Below, piece after piece: positions 17,027 through 28,519 of a stretch of 64,000 bases of DNA. This DNA comes from Methylobacterium sp. PvR107 (GTDB lineage: Bacteria; Pseudomonadota; Alphaproteobacteria; Rhizobiales; Beijerinckiaceae). The notes under the pieces were generated by a model that had not been told where the DNA came from, did not search any database, and was given only the letters and a program-made list of their open reading frames with translations. The translations under genes and the position numbers were made by a program. Positions within the stretch are counted from its first letter, which is position 1, and each line of letters starts with the position of its first letter. The stretch lies in contig NZ_JAFIBW010000001.1 of the NCBI RefSeq assembly GCF_017833295.1, positions 4,119,501 to 4,183,500 of the forward strand, written 5' to 3'.

Positions 17027-17645
17027 GCCGCAGGCGCCGAAAGCGCTGGCCGATCCCGACGCCCTCGCGGCGCGCCGCGCCCTGATCGGGGCGCCGCACA
17101 TCGCGCCGATCCGGGCGCTCGCGGACCGGATCGCGGCGGAACGCGGTGCGCCGGTCCCCGTACCGGATCCCTTGGATGGCGGCGTCGGCGCGCGGATGCT
17201 CCTCCTTCTCGAGACGCCCGGCCCGGCCGTGCTGCGCACCGGCTTCGTCACCCGCGACAGCGCGAACGGCACCGCCGCCAACCTGTTCCGCTTCCTCGCC
17301 GAGGCTGGCATCGCCCGGGCCGACACGCTGATCTGGAACGTCGTGCCCTGGCTGATCCACGAAGCGGGCGCTCTCAACCGCGCCCCCCGCCGGGCCGAGG
17401 TCGCGGCGGCCGGACCGTATCTGGCCCCGCTCCTCGACCTGCTGCCGCGCCTCGCCGTGGCGGTTCTGGCCGGCCGCTTCGCCGGCGAGGCGGCGCCGGC
17501 CCTCGCGGCCCATCGCCCGGCTCTGCCGGTGATCCGGGTGCCGCACCCGAGCCCGACCAATCTCTGCACCGCGCCGGACGTCCCGGCTCGGATCCGGCGC
17601 GGCCTCGCAGAGGCCGCCGCAATCCTCGATCGGCCGGCCAGTTGA
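17016..17645 (+). CDS. Uracil-DNA glycosylase superfamily-like protein
   Basis: A 209-aa protein with a UDG-fold signature: LLLLETPGPAVL near residue 63, LIWNVVPWLIHE mid-protein (motif containing NVVPW), and the C-terminal VPHPSPTNL, which corresponds to motif II (HPSP). The usual first-motif acid/asparagine context (GxDPG/GQDPY) appears replaced by ETPGP, so base-excision activity is uncertain. The ATG at 17016 overlaps the PIG-L stop; an in-frame ATG at 16995 would extend it by 7 codons. Tight coupling to a biosynthetic cluster raises the possibility of a non-repair role. Confidence 0.7.
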   Translation: MRAEPQAPKALADPDALAARRALIGAPHIAPIRALADRIAAERGAPVPVPDPLDGGVGARMLLLLETPGPAVLRTGFVTRDSANGTAANLFRFLAEAGIARADTLIWNVVPWLIHEAGALNRAPRRAEVAAAGPYLAPLLDLLPRLAVAVLAGRFAGEAAPALAAHRPALPVIRVPHPSPTNLCTAPDVPARIRRGLAEAAAILDRPAS

Positions 17646-17796
17646 GGATAGAACGCCTGTCCGGGCTGTCCCTTCCCTGGCCTTGCGCGCCCGTTCGGCC
17701 TACATGCGGGGCAACGGGCCGCGGTCCGGGAGACTCCGGCACGGGCAGATGTCCTGCGGCCGGGCCGCGCAGCCGGAAGGGCGGACGCCGAACGGC

Positions 17797-18882
17797 ATGA
17801 ATTTTCAGGGACAGCACCGGAGCGCGGCCGAGAACGCCGAGCCGGTCCAGCACGACCCCGCGGCCGCACCGCGGAAAAGCCGGCGCAGCCGCTATGCCTG
17901 GATCGGCACGGCCGCCAGCATCGTGCTTTTCGCGGTCTCCCTCGGCGTGCTGTGGAAGCTCGTCCAGAGCGTGAGCTGGGCCGAGGTCCAGACGGCCATC
18001 AAGGCGGCGACGTTCGAGCAGCTCGGCCTGGCCTTTCTGTTCGTCGGCATCAGCTACCTGTTCCTCACCGGCTATGACGCGCTGGCCCTGCGCCAGCTCC
18101 GGATCAAGGTGCCCTACCGAATCACCGCGCTCGCCTCGTTCACGAGCTACGCGGTGAGCTTCACCCTCGGCTTTCCCCTGCTGACCGCCGGCACCATCCG
18201 CTACTGGATCTACGCCCGGCAGGGCCTGTCCACCGCCAAGATCGCGGCGCTCACGGTGATCGCCGGATTCACCTTCTGGCTGGGCATGGGTGTTGTGCTG
18301 GGCCTGAGCCTGATCATCGAGGCGGGCCAGCTCGCCGGGCTCGCCTTCACGTCGATCCGGATCAACCAGAGCGTGGGGCTCGCGGCGCTCGCCCTGGTGC
18401 TCGGCTACCTCGCCTGGGTCTCGGCCAAGAAGCGCAGCATCACGGTCAAGCACTGGCGCCTGGAACTGCCCGGCGCCTCGGTCTCCATCGGCCAGATGAT
18501 CGTCGGGATCGGCGACGTCTGCGCGGCGGCGGCCGTGCTCTACGTCCTGCTGCCGCAGGAGACGACGCTGGGCTTCACCACCTTCCTGGCGATCTACGTC
18601 CTTGCCGCGATGCTGGGCATCGCGTCGAACGCGCCCGGCGGCATCGGTGTGTTCGAGGCCACCGTGCTGCTCGCCCTGTCGAGCCTGCCGCGCAACGAGG
18701 TGCTGACCTCGCTGCTCCTGTTCCGGGGCTGCTACTACGTGGTTCCGTTCGTGATCGCCCTGGCGATGCTCGGCCTGTACGAGATCGTCAAGCGCGCGGG
18801 CGGCGCGCGGGACCCCGGACCGCCGGAGGGCACCGCCGGCCCGTCCGGCCGGGCGTGGCACGACGAGTCCGGGCCCCGCTGA
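17797..18882 (+). CDS. YbhN/UPF0104-type lysylphosphatidylglycerol synthase transmembrane protein
   Basis: A 361-aa integral membrane protein with about eight hydrophobic segments, matching the flippase-like domain of LPG synthases (YbhN family). Typical motifs are SYAVSFTLGFPLLTAGTIRYW and IASNAPGGIGVFEATVL. There is no soluble aminoacyl-transferase domain, so lysyl transfer is not expected; family members are suspected lipid or glycolipid flippases. Start 17797 (MNFQGQ) places the first helix near residue 40. It lies 151 nt after the UDG-like gene in the same direction and could export or flip the cluster product. Confidence 0.82.
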   Translation: MNFQGQHRSAAENAEPVQHDPAAAPRKSRRSRYAWIGTAASIVLFAVSLGVLWKLVQSVSWAEVQTAIKAATFEQLGLAFLFVGISYLFLTGYDALALRQLRIKVPYRITALASFTSYAVSFTLGFPLLTAGTIRYWIYARQGLSTAKIAALTVIAGFTFWLGMGVVLGLSLIIEAGQLAGLAFTSIRINQSVGLAALALVLGYLAWVSAKKRSITVKHWRLELPGASVSIGQMIVGIGDVCAAAAVLYVLLPQETTLGFTTFLAIYVLAAMLGIASNAPGGIGVFEATVLLALSSLPRNEVLTSLLLFRGCYYVVPFVIALAMLGLYEIVKRAGGARDPGPPEGTAGPSGRAWHDESGPR

Positions 18883-18901
18883 CCGGATCGGCCGGCCCGC
18901 C

Positions 18902-20197
18902 ATGCCCGATCGCCCGCTGCCCGATCGCCCGCTGCCGGAGCATCTGCGCGGTTCCCCGGCCTGGACAGGCGCGGCGATCGCGGCCGGGCTATTCGGGCTC
19001 GCGGACGCCCTGGCCGGGCACCTTGACCTGCCTCTGATCCTCGCGGGCCTCGGCGCGGTCTGCGTCGGCGGCTGGCTGGCCGGCCGCGACCGGGCCCAGT
19101 CACCGCCGCGACCCGCCGCGGCCGCGCCGCGCAGCGCGGTCGCCGAGGCGCTGCTCGCCCACGTGCCGGACCCGGTGATCCTCGTGGACCGCCGCACCCT
19201 GGTGGTGGAGGCAAACCCCGCCGCCCGCGCGCTCCTGCCGGCCCTGCACCAGGCCCGGCCGCTGTCTTTCGCCCTGCGCGACCCGGAGGTCCTCGATGGC
19301 GTGGAGGCGGTGCTGAGTTCCGGCATGCCCCGCCGCATCGCCTTCTCGACCCGGATTCCCCTGGAGCGGACCTTCGAGGTTCAGATCGGCGCCTTGCCGA
19401 TGCCCGACGGGTCGGGCGTCAGTGCCGTGCTGTTCCTGCGCGATCTGACCTCGGCCCGCCGGCTGGAGGCGATGCGGGTCGATTTCGTCGCCAATGCCAG
19501 CCACGAACTGCGCACGCCGCTCGCGACCCTGATCGGCTTCATCGAGACCCTGCAGGGGCCGGCCCGCGACGACGCGCAGGCGCGCGCGCGCTTCCTGGAG
19601 ATCATGCGCGTCCAGGCCCTGCGCATGACGCGGCTGATCGACGACCTGCTCTCGCTGTCGCGGATCGAGCTGCGCGAGCACGTGGCGCCGACCACGGTGG
19701 TCGATCTCGGGGCCCTCGCGCGGCAGATGGTCGACGCCCAGGGGCCGCCCGCCGAGGCCCGCGGCGCGTCGATCCGGTTCGAGGACGGGGCCGGTCCCTA
19801 CCCAGTGCCCGGCGATGCCGACGAACTCGCCCGCGTGATTGAGAACCTGATCGAGAACGCGGTGAAATACGGCGGCGGTCAAGTCAGCGTCGGGCTGGCC
19901 CGGGAGGAGGATGCCCGGCTCGGCCGCCGCATCATCCTGTCGGTCGCCGATGACGGGCCGGGCATCCCGCCCGAGCACATTCCCCGCCTGACCGAGCGCT
20001 TCTACCGCGTCGATGTCGCGTCGAGCCGGGCGCGGGGCGGCACGGGGCTCGGGCTCGCCATCGTCAAGCACAGCCTCAACCGCCATCGCGGCCGTCTGGC
20101 CATCGAGAGCGCCATGGGGCAGGGGACGATCGTGCGGGTCAGCCTGCCGGAATACGGTGCCGCCGCGCCGCTCCAGCCGGCGGCCGATCAGGCATAG
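18902..20197 (+). CDS. phoR: Sensor histidine kinase, PhoR-like
   Basis: A 431-aa membrane kinase. Two hydrophobic segments near residues 20-60 are followed by a PAS domain (LAHVPDPVILVDRR), a HisKA domain with the H-box VANASHELRTPLATLIGF, and an HATPase domain with NLIENAVKYGG, ADDGPGIP and GGTGLGLAIVKHSLNRH. The HxRTPL/NRHRG pattern is typical of PhoR, the phosphate-starvation kinase. No phoB, phoU or pst gene is visible in this window, so the pairing rests on similarity alone. The N-terminus contains a small PDRPL duplication. The 3' end overlaps the convergent GST gene by 10 nt. Confidence 0.82.
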   Translation: MPDRPLPDRPLPEHLRGSPAWTGAAIAAGLFGLADALAGHLDLPLILAGLGAVCVGGWLAGRDRAQSPPRPAAAAPRSAVAEALLAHVPDPVILVDRRTLVVEANPAARALLPALHQARPLSFALRDPEVLDGVEAVLSSGMPRRIAFSTRIPLERTFEVQIGALPMPDGSGVSAVLFLRDLTSARRLEAMRVDFVANASHELRTPLATLIGFIETLQGPARDDAQARARFLEIMRVQALRMTRLIDDLLSLSRIELREHVAPTTVVDLGALARQMVDAQGPPAEARGASIRFEDGAGPYPVPGDADELARVIENLIENAVKYGGGQVSVGLAREEDARLGRRIILSVADDGPGIPPEHIPRLTERFYRVDVASSRARGGTGLGLAIVKHSLNRHRGRLAIESAMGQGTIVRVSLPEYGAAAPLQPAADQA

Positions 20198-20790
20198 GCG
20201 CCGATCCCCAGCTTCGCCTCGACGCGCCCGATCCAGCCGCGGACCGCCGGATAGGGTCCGAGATCGAAGCCGCCCTCATGCGCCATGCGGGTGTAGGCGA
20301 CGAGCGCCACGTCGGCGAGCGTCAGGGCGTCGCCCGCCATGAAGGCGGAGCGCGCGAGCGTCCCGTCCATCAGCCGCAACGCGTCCGCGCCGCGTTCGGC
20401 GAGTTTCGGATCCAGATCCTCCGGTCTGCGCTTGAGATAGCGGAGCTGGTAGCGCCGGACCGCGATGTAGGGCTCGTGGCTGTACTGCTCCCAGAACATC
20501 CATTGCAGCATGCGGGCGCGGTCGAGCGGCGCCTCCGGGATGAGCGGGGAGCCCTCCGCGAGGTAAACGATGATCGCGTTCGATTCCGACAGCACCGCGC
20601 CGTCGGGGAGGACCACGACCGGCACGCGCCCGGCCGGGTTCAGCGCCAGGAACTCGGGCGTGCGCGTCCCGCCGCCCGGCACGTCGACATCGCGCCACGT
20701 CGCGGGAATGCCGAGATGGGCGGCGACCCATTTGACCTTGAGGCAATTCCCGGATCCCGGATCGCCGTAGATCGTGAGCGGCTCGGTCAT
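20188..20790 (-). CDS. Glutathione S-transferase family protein
   Basis: A 200-aa cytosolic GST. The N-terminal thioredoxin-like domain starts [17 protein letters not shown], with the cis-proline region [11 protein letters not shown] and the glutathione-gamma-glutamyl motif [11 protein letters not shown]. The C-terminal helical domain contains [20 protein letters not shown] with the conserved N-capping aspartate. It lies divergent to copA, 172 nt away, and convergent with phoR. Substrate is not predictable. Confidence 0.9.
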   Translation of the reverse strand: MTEPLTIYGDPGSGNCLKVKWVAAHLGIPATWRDVDVPGGGTRTPEFLALNPAGRVPVVVLPDGAVLSESNAIIVYLAEGSPLIPEAPLDRARMLQWMFWEQYSHEPYIAVRRYQLRYLKRRPEDLDPKLAERGADALRLMDGTLARSAFMAGDALTLADVALVAYTRMAHEGGFDLGPYPAVRGWIGRVEAKLGIGAYA

Positions 20791-20897
20791 CCCTGTCCTC
20801 CGCAAGGTTGGTGAGGGACCCTGGCTGGCCACGTCCGATTCGACAACCGTCGCCTCGGAGTGGTCGCTGCGCACCGCCCAACCGCCCGCGATGCCCC

Positions 20898-20928
20898 TTG
20901 ACCTTCCCATGATGGGAACCCCCATCTC
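20898..20928 (+). promoter_or_regulatory. CueR-type operator/promoter of copA-cueR
   Basis: TTGACC (20898-20903) is followed by the exact 15-bp palindrome TTCCCATGATGGGAA (20904-20918), reproducing the MerR-family CueR box overlapping a -35 element (E. coli copA: TTGACCTTCC...GGAAGG). A weak -10 candidate lies near 20923-20928, giving the long spacer typical of MerR-activated promoters. It is 35 nt upstream of the copA start. Confidence 0.85.
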
Positions 20929-20962
20929 ACCGGGACTGAAAGCTTCGAACGGAACCGCCGCC

Positions 20963-23433
<2,471 letters not shown>

Positions 23434-23437
<4 letters not shown>

Positions 23438-23898
23438 GCGCGGCGATCCTGACGATCGGCGAGGCGGCGCGGCGCACCGGCGTCTCGGCCAAGATGATCC
23501 GCTGGTACGAGGCGACCGGCCTGCTGCCGCCGGCCGCGCGGTCCGATTCCGGCTACCGCCATTACGGCGAGGCCGACCTGCACACGCTGCGCTTCATCCG
23601 CCGCGCCCGCGACCTCGGCTTCAGCGTCGACGCGATCGCCGACCTGCTGGCGCTCTGGCGTGACCGGGACCGGCCGAGCGCCAGCGTGAAGGCGATCGCG
23701 CAGGAGCAGATCGCGGACCTGCGCCGCCGCATCACCGAGCTGGAGGGCATGGCGCGGGCGCTGGAGCATCTGGCGGGCGCCTGCTGCGGGGACGAACGGC
23801 CGGACTGCCCGATCCTGGACGACCTCGCCGCGGCGGATCGGCCGCCGGAGGCGCGCCGTCAACGGGCCCGGGGGTTGTCGGAGCGCCGGCGTGCATGA
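23434..23898 (+). CDS. cueR: Cu(I)-responsive MerR-family regulator (CueR)
   Basis: A 154-aa regulator. The winged-helix domain begins [21 protein letters not shown] and continues with [18 protein letters not shown] dimerisation helix follows, then the metal loop [12 protein letters not shown], whose first and last cysteines keep the C-x7-C spacing of CueR. It would bind the operator at 20898-20928 and activate copA under copper excess. Because it is the second gene of the operon, it also amplifies itself. The gene overlaps copA by 4 nt. Confidence 0.92.
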
Positions 23899-24140
23899 GG
23901 CTCGATGTGAGCACATTGAGCGCGTCCTCCGAGCCGGAAGCCCGGCGCAAGCGCGTCGCCGATGAGCGTGCCAAGCTGACGACCACCTATATGAACAGGC
24001 TCGCCATCGCGGCTCTCGCTGTCGGTGGGTGCGCGCCGTTTATCGCGCTGCTCGGCATTGCCGCCGAGCAGCGTGGGTTCGTCACCGGCGCACGCCTGCT
24101 GCTCGGTGTTTGCTCCTTGACGAGCGGTACTCGACTTTGA
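23895..24140 (+). CDS. Small predicted membrane protein, unknown function
   Basis: An 81-aa frame starting at an ATG that overlaps the cueR stop (GTG 23907 is an alternative). A charged N-terminus (EARRKRVADERAKLTTTYMN) is followed by one clear hydrophobic helix (IAALAVGGCAPFIALLGIA) and a second weaker one ending abruptly with LTSGTRL. The start looks gene-like, but the second helix seems cut short, so it may be a truncated member of a two-helix family. No function can be given. Confidence 0.5.
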   Translation: MRLDVSTLSASSEPEARRKRVADERAKLTTTYMNRLAIAALAVGGCAPFIALLGIAAEQRGFVTGARLLLGVCSLTSGTRL

Positions 24141-24393
24141 ATGGCCCGGTCCCGTCTCGGGGCCTCGGACCCGTAACGACATTTCAGTTCGCGGGTCTTC
24201 TCGCCGGTCCGCTGGCGGGGCTCGACCTCGGCCGGGGCATGTTCGAGCTGACCGGCAAGGTGCACCGACGCGTCGGGCCGCCGTCGGCTCGCCCGTCCGT
24301 CAGCGTTCCGCCCCGAAGCGCGGCCGTTGACGCCGGCTCTGGCCCCGGCTTTGCTGGAGGCCGAGACCCGAAGGCCACGAGAGCCCCGACACG

Positions 24394-25566
24394 ATGCCCG
24401 TCCTCGAACGGATCCGCGACTTCGCCGACACGATGCAGGGGTGGCGCCACGACCTGCACGCCCATCCCGAACTGCTCTACGACGTGGAGCGGACGGCCGG
24501 ATTCGTGGCCGAGAAACTCCGGTCCTTCGGTTGCGACGAGGTGGTGACCGGCATCGGCCGAACCGGGGTGGTGGGCGTGATCCGCGGCAAGGGCCGCGGC
24601 TCCAACCGCGCCATCGGCCTGCGCGCCGACATGGACGCCCTGCCCATCCAAGAGGTGCGGGACCTGCCCTACCGCTCCACGGTGCCGGGCATGATGCATG
24701 CCTGCGGCCATGACGGGCACACGACCATGCTCCTCGGAGCCGCCAGGTACCTCGCCGAGACCCGCGACTTCGACGGCGCCGCGGTGCTGATTTTCCAGCC
24801 CGCCGAGGAGGGCGGCGGCGGCGGCGAGGCCATGGTCGAGGACGGGCTGATGGAGCGGTTCGGCGTCGAGTCGGTCTACGGGATGCACAACATCCCCGGC
24901 ATGAAGATCGGCACTTTCGCGGTCCGGCCGGGGCCGATCATGGCGTCCACCGACCGCTTCACCATCACCATCGAGGGCCGGGGTGGCCACGCGGCCCTGC
25001 CGCAGAACGCCGTCGACAGCGTGCTGGTGTCGAGCCACGTGATCATCGCCTTGCAGAGCATCGTGTCGCGCAACCTCGACCCGGTGCAGTCCGCGGTGGT
25101 CTCGGTCTGTACCCTGGAAGCCGGCGAGGCCTTCAACGTGCTGCCGCAGACCGTGACCCTGCGGGGCACCGTCCGGACCCTGTCCCAGGCGGTGCGCGCG
25201 CAGGTCCGGGCGCGGATCGAGACCCTGGTGGCCGAGATCGCCGCGGGCTTCGGCGCGACCGGCGTCACCGAGTTCGGCGGCAGCTACCCGGTCACCGAGA
25301 ACCACCCGGCCGAGACGGTTTTCATGGCCGACGTCGCCGAGGCTGTGGTCGGTGGGGAGAACGTCGACCGCGCGGTGGCGCCGATGATGACCGCCGAGGA
25401 CTTCTCCTACATGCTCGAGCGCCGCCCCGGCGCCTACATGTTCATCGGCAACGGCGACAGTGCCTCACTCCATCACCCGCATTACGACTTCAACGACGCG
25501 GCCGCGCCGTACGGGGCTTCCCTGTGGGCGCGCCTGATCGAGACGGGGCTGCCGCTCACGGCCTGA
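24394..25566 (+). CDS. M20 family amidohydrolase (hippurate hydrolase/N-acyl amino acid deacylase type)
   Basis: A 390-aa cytosolic di-metal hydrolase that removes acyl groups from amino acids or related amides. It opens with WRHDLHAHPELLYD and shows GLRADMDALPIQE, MMHACGHDGHTTMLLG with metal ligands Cys/His, the catalytic glutamate pair in FQPAEEGGGGGEAM, the lid motif GRGGHAALPQNAVDS, and the C-terminal ligand region ASLHHPHYDFND. Start 24394 is the natural family N-terminus. The 3' end overlaps chrA by 43 nt if the latter uses GTG 25524. Confidence 0.92.
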   Translation: MPVLERIRDFADTMQGWRHDLHAHPELLYDVERTAGFVAEKLRSFGCDEVVTGIGRTGVVGVIRGKGRGSNRAIGLRADMDALPIQEVRDLPYRSTVPGMMHACGHDGHTTMLLGAARYLAETRDFDGAAVLIFQPAEEGGGGGEAMVEDGLMERFGVESVYGMHNIPGMKIGTFAVRPGPIMASTDRFTITIEGRGGHAALPQNAVDSVLVSSHVIIALQSIVSRNLDPVQSAVVSVCTLEAGEAFNVLPQTVTLRGTVRTLSQAVRAQVRARIETLVAEIAAGFGATGVTEFGGSYPVTENHPAETVFMADVAEAVVGGENVDRAVAPMMTAEDFSYMLERRPGAYMFIGNGDSASLHHPHYDFNDAAAPYGASLWARLIETGLPLTA

Positions 25567-26897
25567 CACGCCTGCCGACCCTCGCCGAGGCCGTCCCGGT
25601 CTGGCTGCGGGTGGCGGCCCTGTCGTTCGGCGGCCCGGCCGGGCAGATCGCCGTGATGCACCGCATCCTGGTGGAGGAGCGGCGCTGGATCTCGGAACGG
25701 CGCTTCCTGCACGGGCTCGGCTTCTGCACGCTCCTGCCCGGGCCGGAGGCGCAGCAGCTCGCGACCTATATCGGCTGGCTGATGCACGGGCCCGCGGGCG
25801 GCTTGGTGGCGGGCGGGCTGTTCGTTCTGCCGGGGCTCCTCGCCCTAATGGCGCTGAGCTGGCTCTACGTGCTGTACGGCCATGTCGACGTCGTCGCCGG
25901 CCTGTTCTTCGGGCTGAAGGCGGCGGTGCTGGCGATCGTGCTGCATGCCCTCTGGCGGCTCGGCGGCCGCGCCCTGCGCGACCGGACGGACCGGTTCGTC
26001 GCCCTCGCGGCCTTCGTGGCGATCTTCGCGCTGGCGGTGCCGTTCCCGCTGGTGGTCATCGCGGCCGGCCTGCTGGGCCTCGCCCGCGGCCGGCGCCCGG
26101 CCGCCGAGACCGGCGCGGCGCCTGCGGACGAGGCGGACGCGATCATCGGCGAGGCGGCGCTGCCGCGGGAGCGCGTCGGCGCCGCGGCCTCGCTGCGCGT
26201 GGCTGCCCTCTGGCTCGCGATCTGGCTCCTGCCCGTCGCGGCGCTGCTCGTCCTGCCCGGCGTGCCGCCGGTCTTCGGCCAGGTGGCCCTGTTCTTCTCC
26301 AAGATGGCGCTGGTCACCTTCGGAGGCGCCTACGCGGCCCTGGCCTACGTGGCTCAGCAGGCGGTGGAGCATTACGGCTGGCTGCAGCCCGGTGAGATGC
26401 TCGACGGGCTCGGGCTCGCCGAGACCACCCCCGGCCCGCTGATCATGGTGCTCCAGTTCGTGGGCTTCCTGGCGGGCTTCCGGGCGCCGGGAAGCCTGCC
26501 GCCGCTCGTCTCCGGGACGCTCGCCGGGCTTCTCACCACCTGGGTCACCTTCGTGCCGTGCTTTCTGTGGATCTTCGCTGGCGCGCCGCTGATCGGGCGC
26601 CTGCGCGGCAGTCGCCGGCTGTCGGGCGCCCTGTCGGCGATCACCGCCGCGGTGGCCGGCGTGATCCTCAACCTCGCGGTCTGGTTCGGCCTGCGAACGC
26701 TGTTCCGCCAGGTCGAAACGGTACCGCTCGGGCCGCTGCGCCTCGACCTACCGGTGCCGACGAGCCTCGATCCAGCCGCCCTGGTGCTGACGCTCGCCGC
26801 CATCCTGGCGGTGTTCCGCTTCGGCCTCGGCACGCTGCAGACCCTGGCCCTCTGCGCAGGCGCGGGCGTGCTCCTGCGGCAGGCGGGGCTCGCTTGA
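25524..26897 (+). CDS. chrA: Chromate transporter, long-chain ChrA
   Basis: A 457-aa inner-membrane protein with two homologous CHR domains, as in long-chain ChrA chromate exporters. The first repeat has LSFGGPAGQIAVMHR and LPGPEAQQLATYIGW. The second has VTFGGAYAALAYVAQQ and GLAETTPGPLIMVLQFVGF. Ten or more membrane helices are predicted. The only conventional in-frame start upstream of the first domain is GTG 25524, inside the M20 gene end, which implies translational coupling. No chrB regulator is adjacent. Confidence 0.88.
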   Translation: MGAPDRDGAAAHGLTRLPTLAEAVPVWLRVAALSFGGPAGQIAVMHRILVEERRWISERRFLHGLGFCTLLPGPEAQQLATYIGWLMHGPAGGLVAGGLFVLPGLLALMALSWLYVLYGHVDVVAGLFFGLKAAVLAIVLHALWRLGGRALRDRTDRFVALAAFVAIFALAVPFPLVVIAAGLLGLARGRRPAAETGAAPADEADAIIGEAALPRERVGAAASLRVAALWLAIWLLPVAALLVLPGVPPVFGQVALFFSKMALVTFGGAYAALAYVAQQAVEHYGWLQPGEMLDGLGLAETTPGPLIMVLQFVGFLAGFRAPGSLPPLVSGTLAGLLTTWVTFVPCFLWIFAGAPLIGRLRGSRRLSGALSAITAAVAGVILNLAVWFGLRTLFRQVETVPLGPLRLDLPVPTSLDPAALVLTLAAILAVFRFGLGTLQTLALCAGAGVLLRQAGLA

Positions 26898-26992
26898 GCC
26901 GCACCGTCATCGCGCGCGAAGCGACCCGGGCTGCGCAACCTCTATCAGCGTGGCGCTGACAGGATTGCCTTGCTCGCAAAGACGAGAGGCGA
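26898..26992. other. Intergenic remnant resembling a GTCAT-type genomic repeat
   Basis: This short convergent gap contains CGTCATCGCGCGCGAAGCGACCC near one end and GATTGCCTTGCTCGCAAAGACG near the other. The two are imperfect inverted copies. It looks like an extragenic repeat of the type seen at 29335-29516, not a gene. Confidence 0.45.
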
Positions 26993-28393
26993 TCAGCCGC
27001 CGTAGCGCGCCTTCAGCAGCGCGTAGGTCAGCCGCGCGGTCTGGACCTCGCCGCCCTCGGGGCGACCGGGCTTGGTGGACGGGTTCCAGCCGTACAGGTC
27101 GAAATGGCCGTGGGCCCTGGTCTTCGGCGCGAAGCGGCGCAGGAACAGCGCGGCCGTGATGGCACCCGCGAACGGGCCCCCCGAGACGTTGTTGAGATCC
27201 GCCACCTTGGAATCGAGCAGGCTCGCGTAGGGCGCGTGCAGCGGCATGCGCCAGACAGGGTCGATCGCCCGCAGACCGGCCTCCACGACGGCCCCGGCCA
27301 AAGCCTCGTCCTCGGTGAAGAAGGCCGGCAGGTCGGGCCCGAGCGCCACGCGCGCAGCACCCGTGAGCGTCGAGAAGTCGAGGATCAGCTCCGGGCTCTC
27401 CGCGTCCGCCACGGTCAGCGCGTCGGCGAGGATCAGCCGGCCTTCCGCGTCGGTGTTGCCGATCTCGACGCTGAGCCCGGCCCGGCTCGGCAGCACGTCG
27501 CCGGGGCGGAAGGCGTTCCCGGAGACCGCGTTCTCCACGGCGGGGATCAGCACGCGCAGGCGCAGGTTCAGGCCCGCGCCCATCACCATGTCGGCGGCGG
27601 CCAGCGCCGCGGCGGCGCCACCCATGTCTTTCTTCATCAGCAGCATCGCGGCGGAGGGCTTGATGTCGAGGCCGCCGGTATCGAAGGCGACGCCCTTGCC
27701 GACCAGGGTCACGCGCGGCGCGTCGGCCGGTCCCCAGGTCAGGTCGATCAGACGCGGCGCCCGCGGCGAGGCGGCCCCGACCGCGTGGATCAGGGGAAAC
27801 TCCCGTTCCAGGACATCGCCCCGCATGACGCTGATGGCGGCGCCGTGGCGCGCGGCGAGCGCCCGCGCCGCAGCCTCGATCTCGTCGGGCCCGAGATCGT
27901 TGGCCGGCGTGTTGACGAGGTCGCGGCCCATCGCCACCGCGGCGGCGATCCGCTCCACCTCGGCGGCATCGATCCCGGCCGGTGCTGCGAGGCGAGCCTT
28001 GGTCCCCCCCGCGGCGCGATAGCGGCCGAACCGGTAGCTGCCCATCAGCCAGGCGAGGGCGGCCTCGGCAGGTTCGGGCGCGCCCTCCAAGCGAAAGGTG
28101 CCTTCGGGCAGCAGGCCGGGCAGCTTGCCGGCGAGCAGCCGATCATAGGCCGCCGCCCCCGGATCGCCGAGGCCGAACAGCACCCGGGTGAGGTCGCCAT
28201 CCGGGCCGGGCAGCAGGGCAAGGCTGCCCGCCTTCGGCTTGAACCCGACGGCGTTCGCGAAGCTGCGCTGGATCGGCTCCAGGGCAGCCTCAGCCTCGGC
28301 CCAGTTCGCCGTGGTCACCAGGGTGACCGGCACGGCCTGCGTGTCGCCGGGCAGCAGAGCGGGCGTCGATGCCTGGGTATCGGCCTGGGTCAT
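26993..28393 (-). CDS. M17 family leucyl aminopeptidase
   Basis: A 466-aa cytosolic zinc aminopeptidase. The N-terminal domain is variable. The catalytic domain shows VGKGVAFDTGGLDIKPS (Lys and Asp ligands), MLLMKKDMGGAAAAL, and the signature EIGNTDAEGRLILADAL with the catalytic Arg. The C-terminal part contains NNVSGGPFAGAITAALFL. Length fits the shorter alphaproteobacterial PepA/PepB-like group. It cleaves N-terminal residues from peptides and is probably monocistronic, divergent from the TadD-like lipoprotein gene. Confidence 0.92.
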   Translation of the reverse strand: MTQADTQASTPALLPGDTQAVPVTLVTTANWAEAEAALEPIQRSFANAVGFKPKAGSLALLPGPDGDLTRVLFGLGDPGAAAYDRLLAGKLPGLLPEGTFRLEGAPEPAEAALAWLMGSYRFGRYRAAGGTKARLAAPAGIDAAEVERIAAAVAMGRDLVNTPANDLGPDEIEAAARALAARHGAAISVMRGDVLEREFPLIHAVGAASPRAPRLIDLTWGPADAPRVTLVGKGVAFDTGGLDIKPSAAMLLMKKDMGGAAAALAAADMVMGAGLNLRLRVLIPAVENAVSGNAFRPGDVLPSRAGLSVEIGNTDAEGRLILADALTVADAESPELILDFSTLTGAARVALGPDLPAFFTEDEALAGAVVEAGLRAIDPVWRMPLHAPYASLLDSKVADLNNVSGGPFAGAITAALFLRRFAPKTRAHGHFDLYGWNPSTKPGRPEGGEVQTARLTYALLKARYGG

Positions 28394-28428
28394 GTGCCTC
28401 TCATGCGCCGCTGAGTCCGGCGGCTTAA

Positions 28429-28459
28429 CCGGTGATTAGGGTTAACGCTCTATCACCGG
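28429..28459. promoter_or_regulatory. Inverted repeat between divergent genes
   Basis: Exact 8-bp arms CCGGTGAT (28429-28436) and ATCACCGG (28452-28459) flank a segment containing GGTTAACG. The position between two divergent start codons suits an operator. No matching regulator is evident. Confidence 0.4.
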
Positions 28460-28519
28460 CCGGCCGGGGGCGTGAAGCATGCGCCAGAGCCCGCGGCTGA
28501 GCTGGCGGCGGAGCGCACG

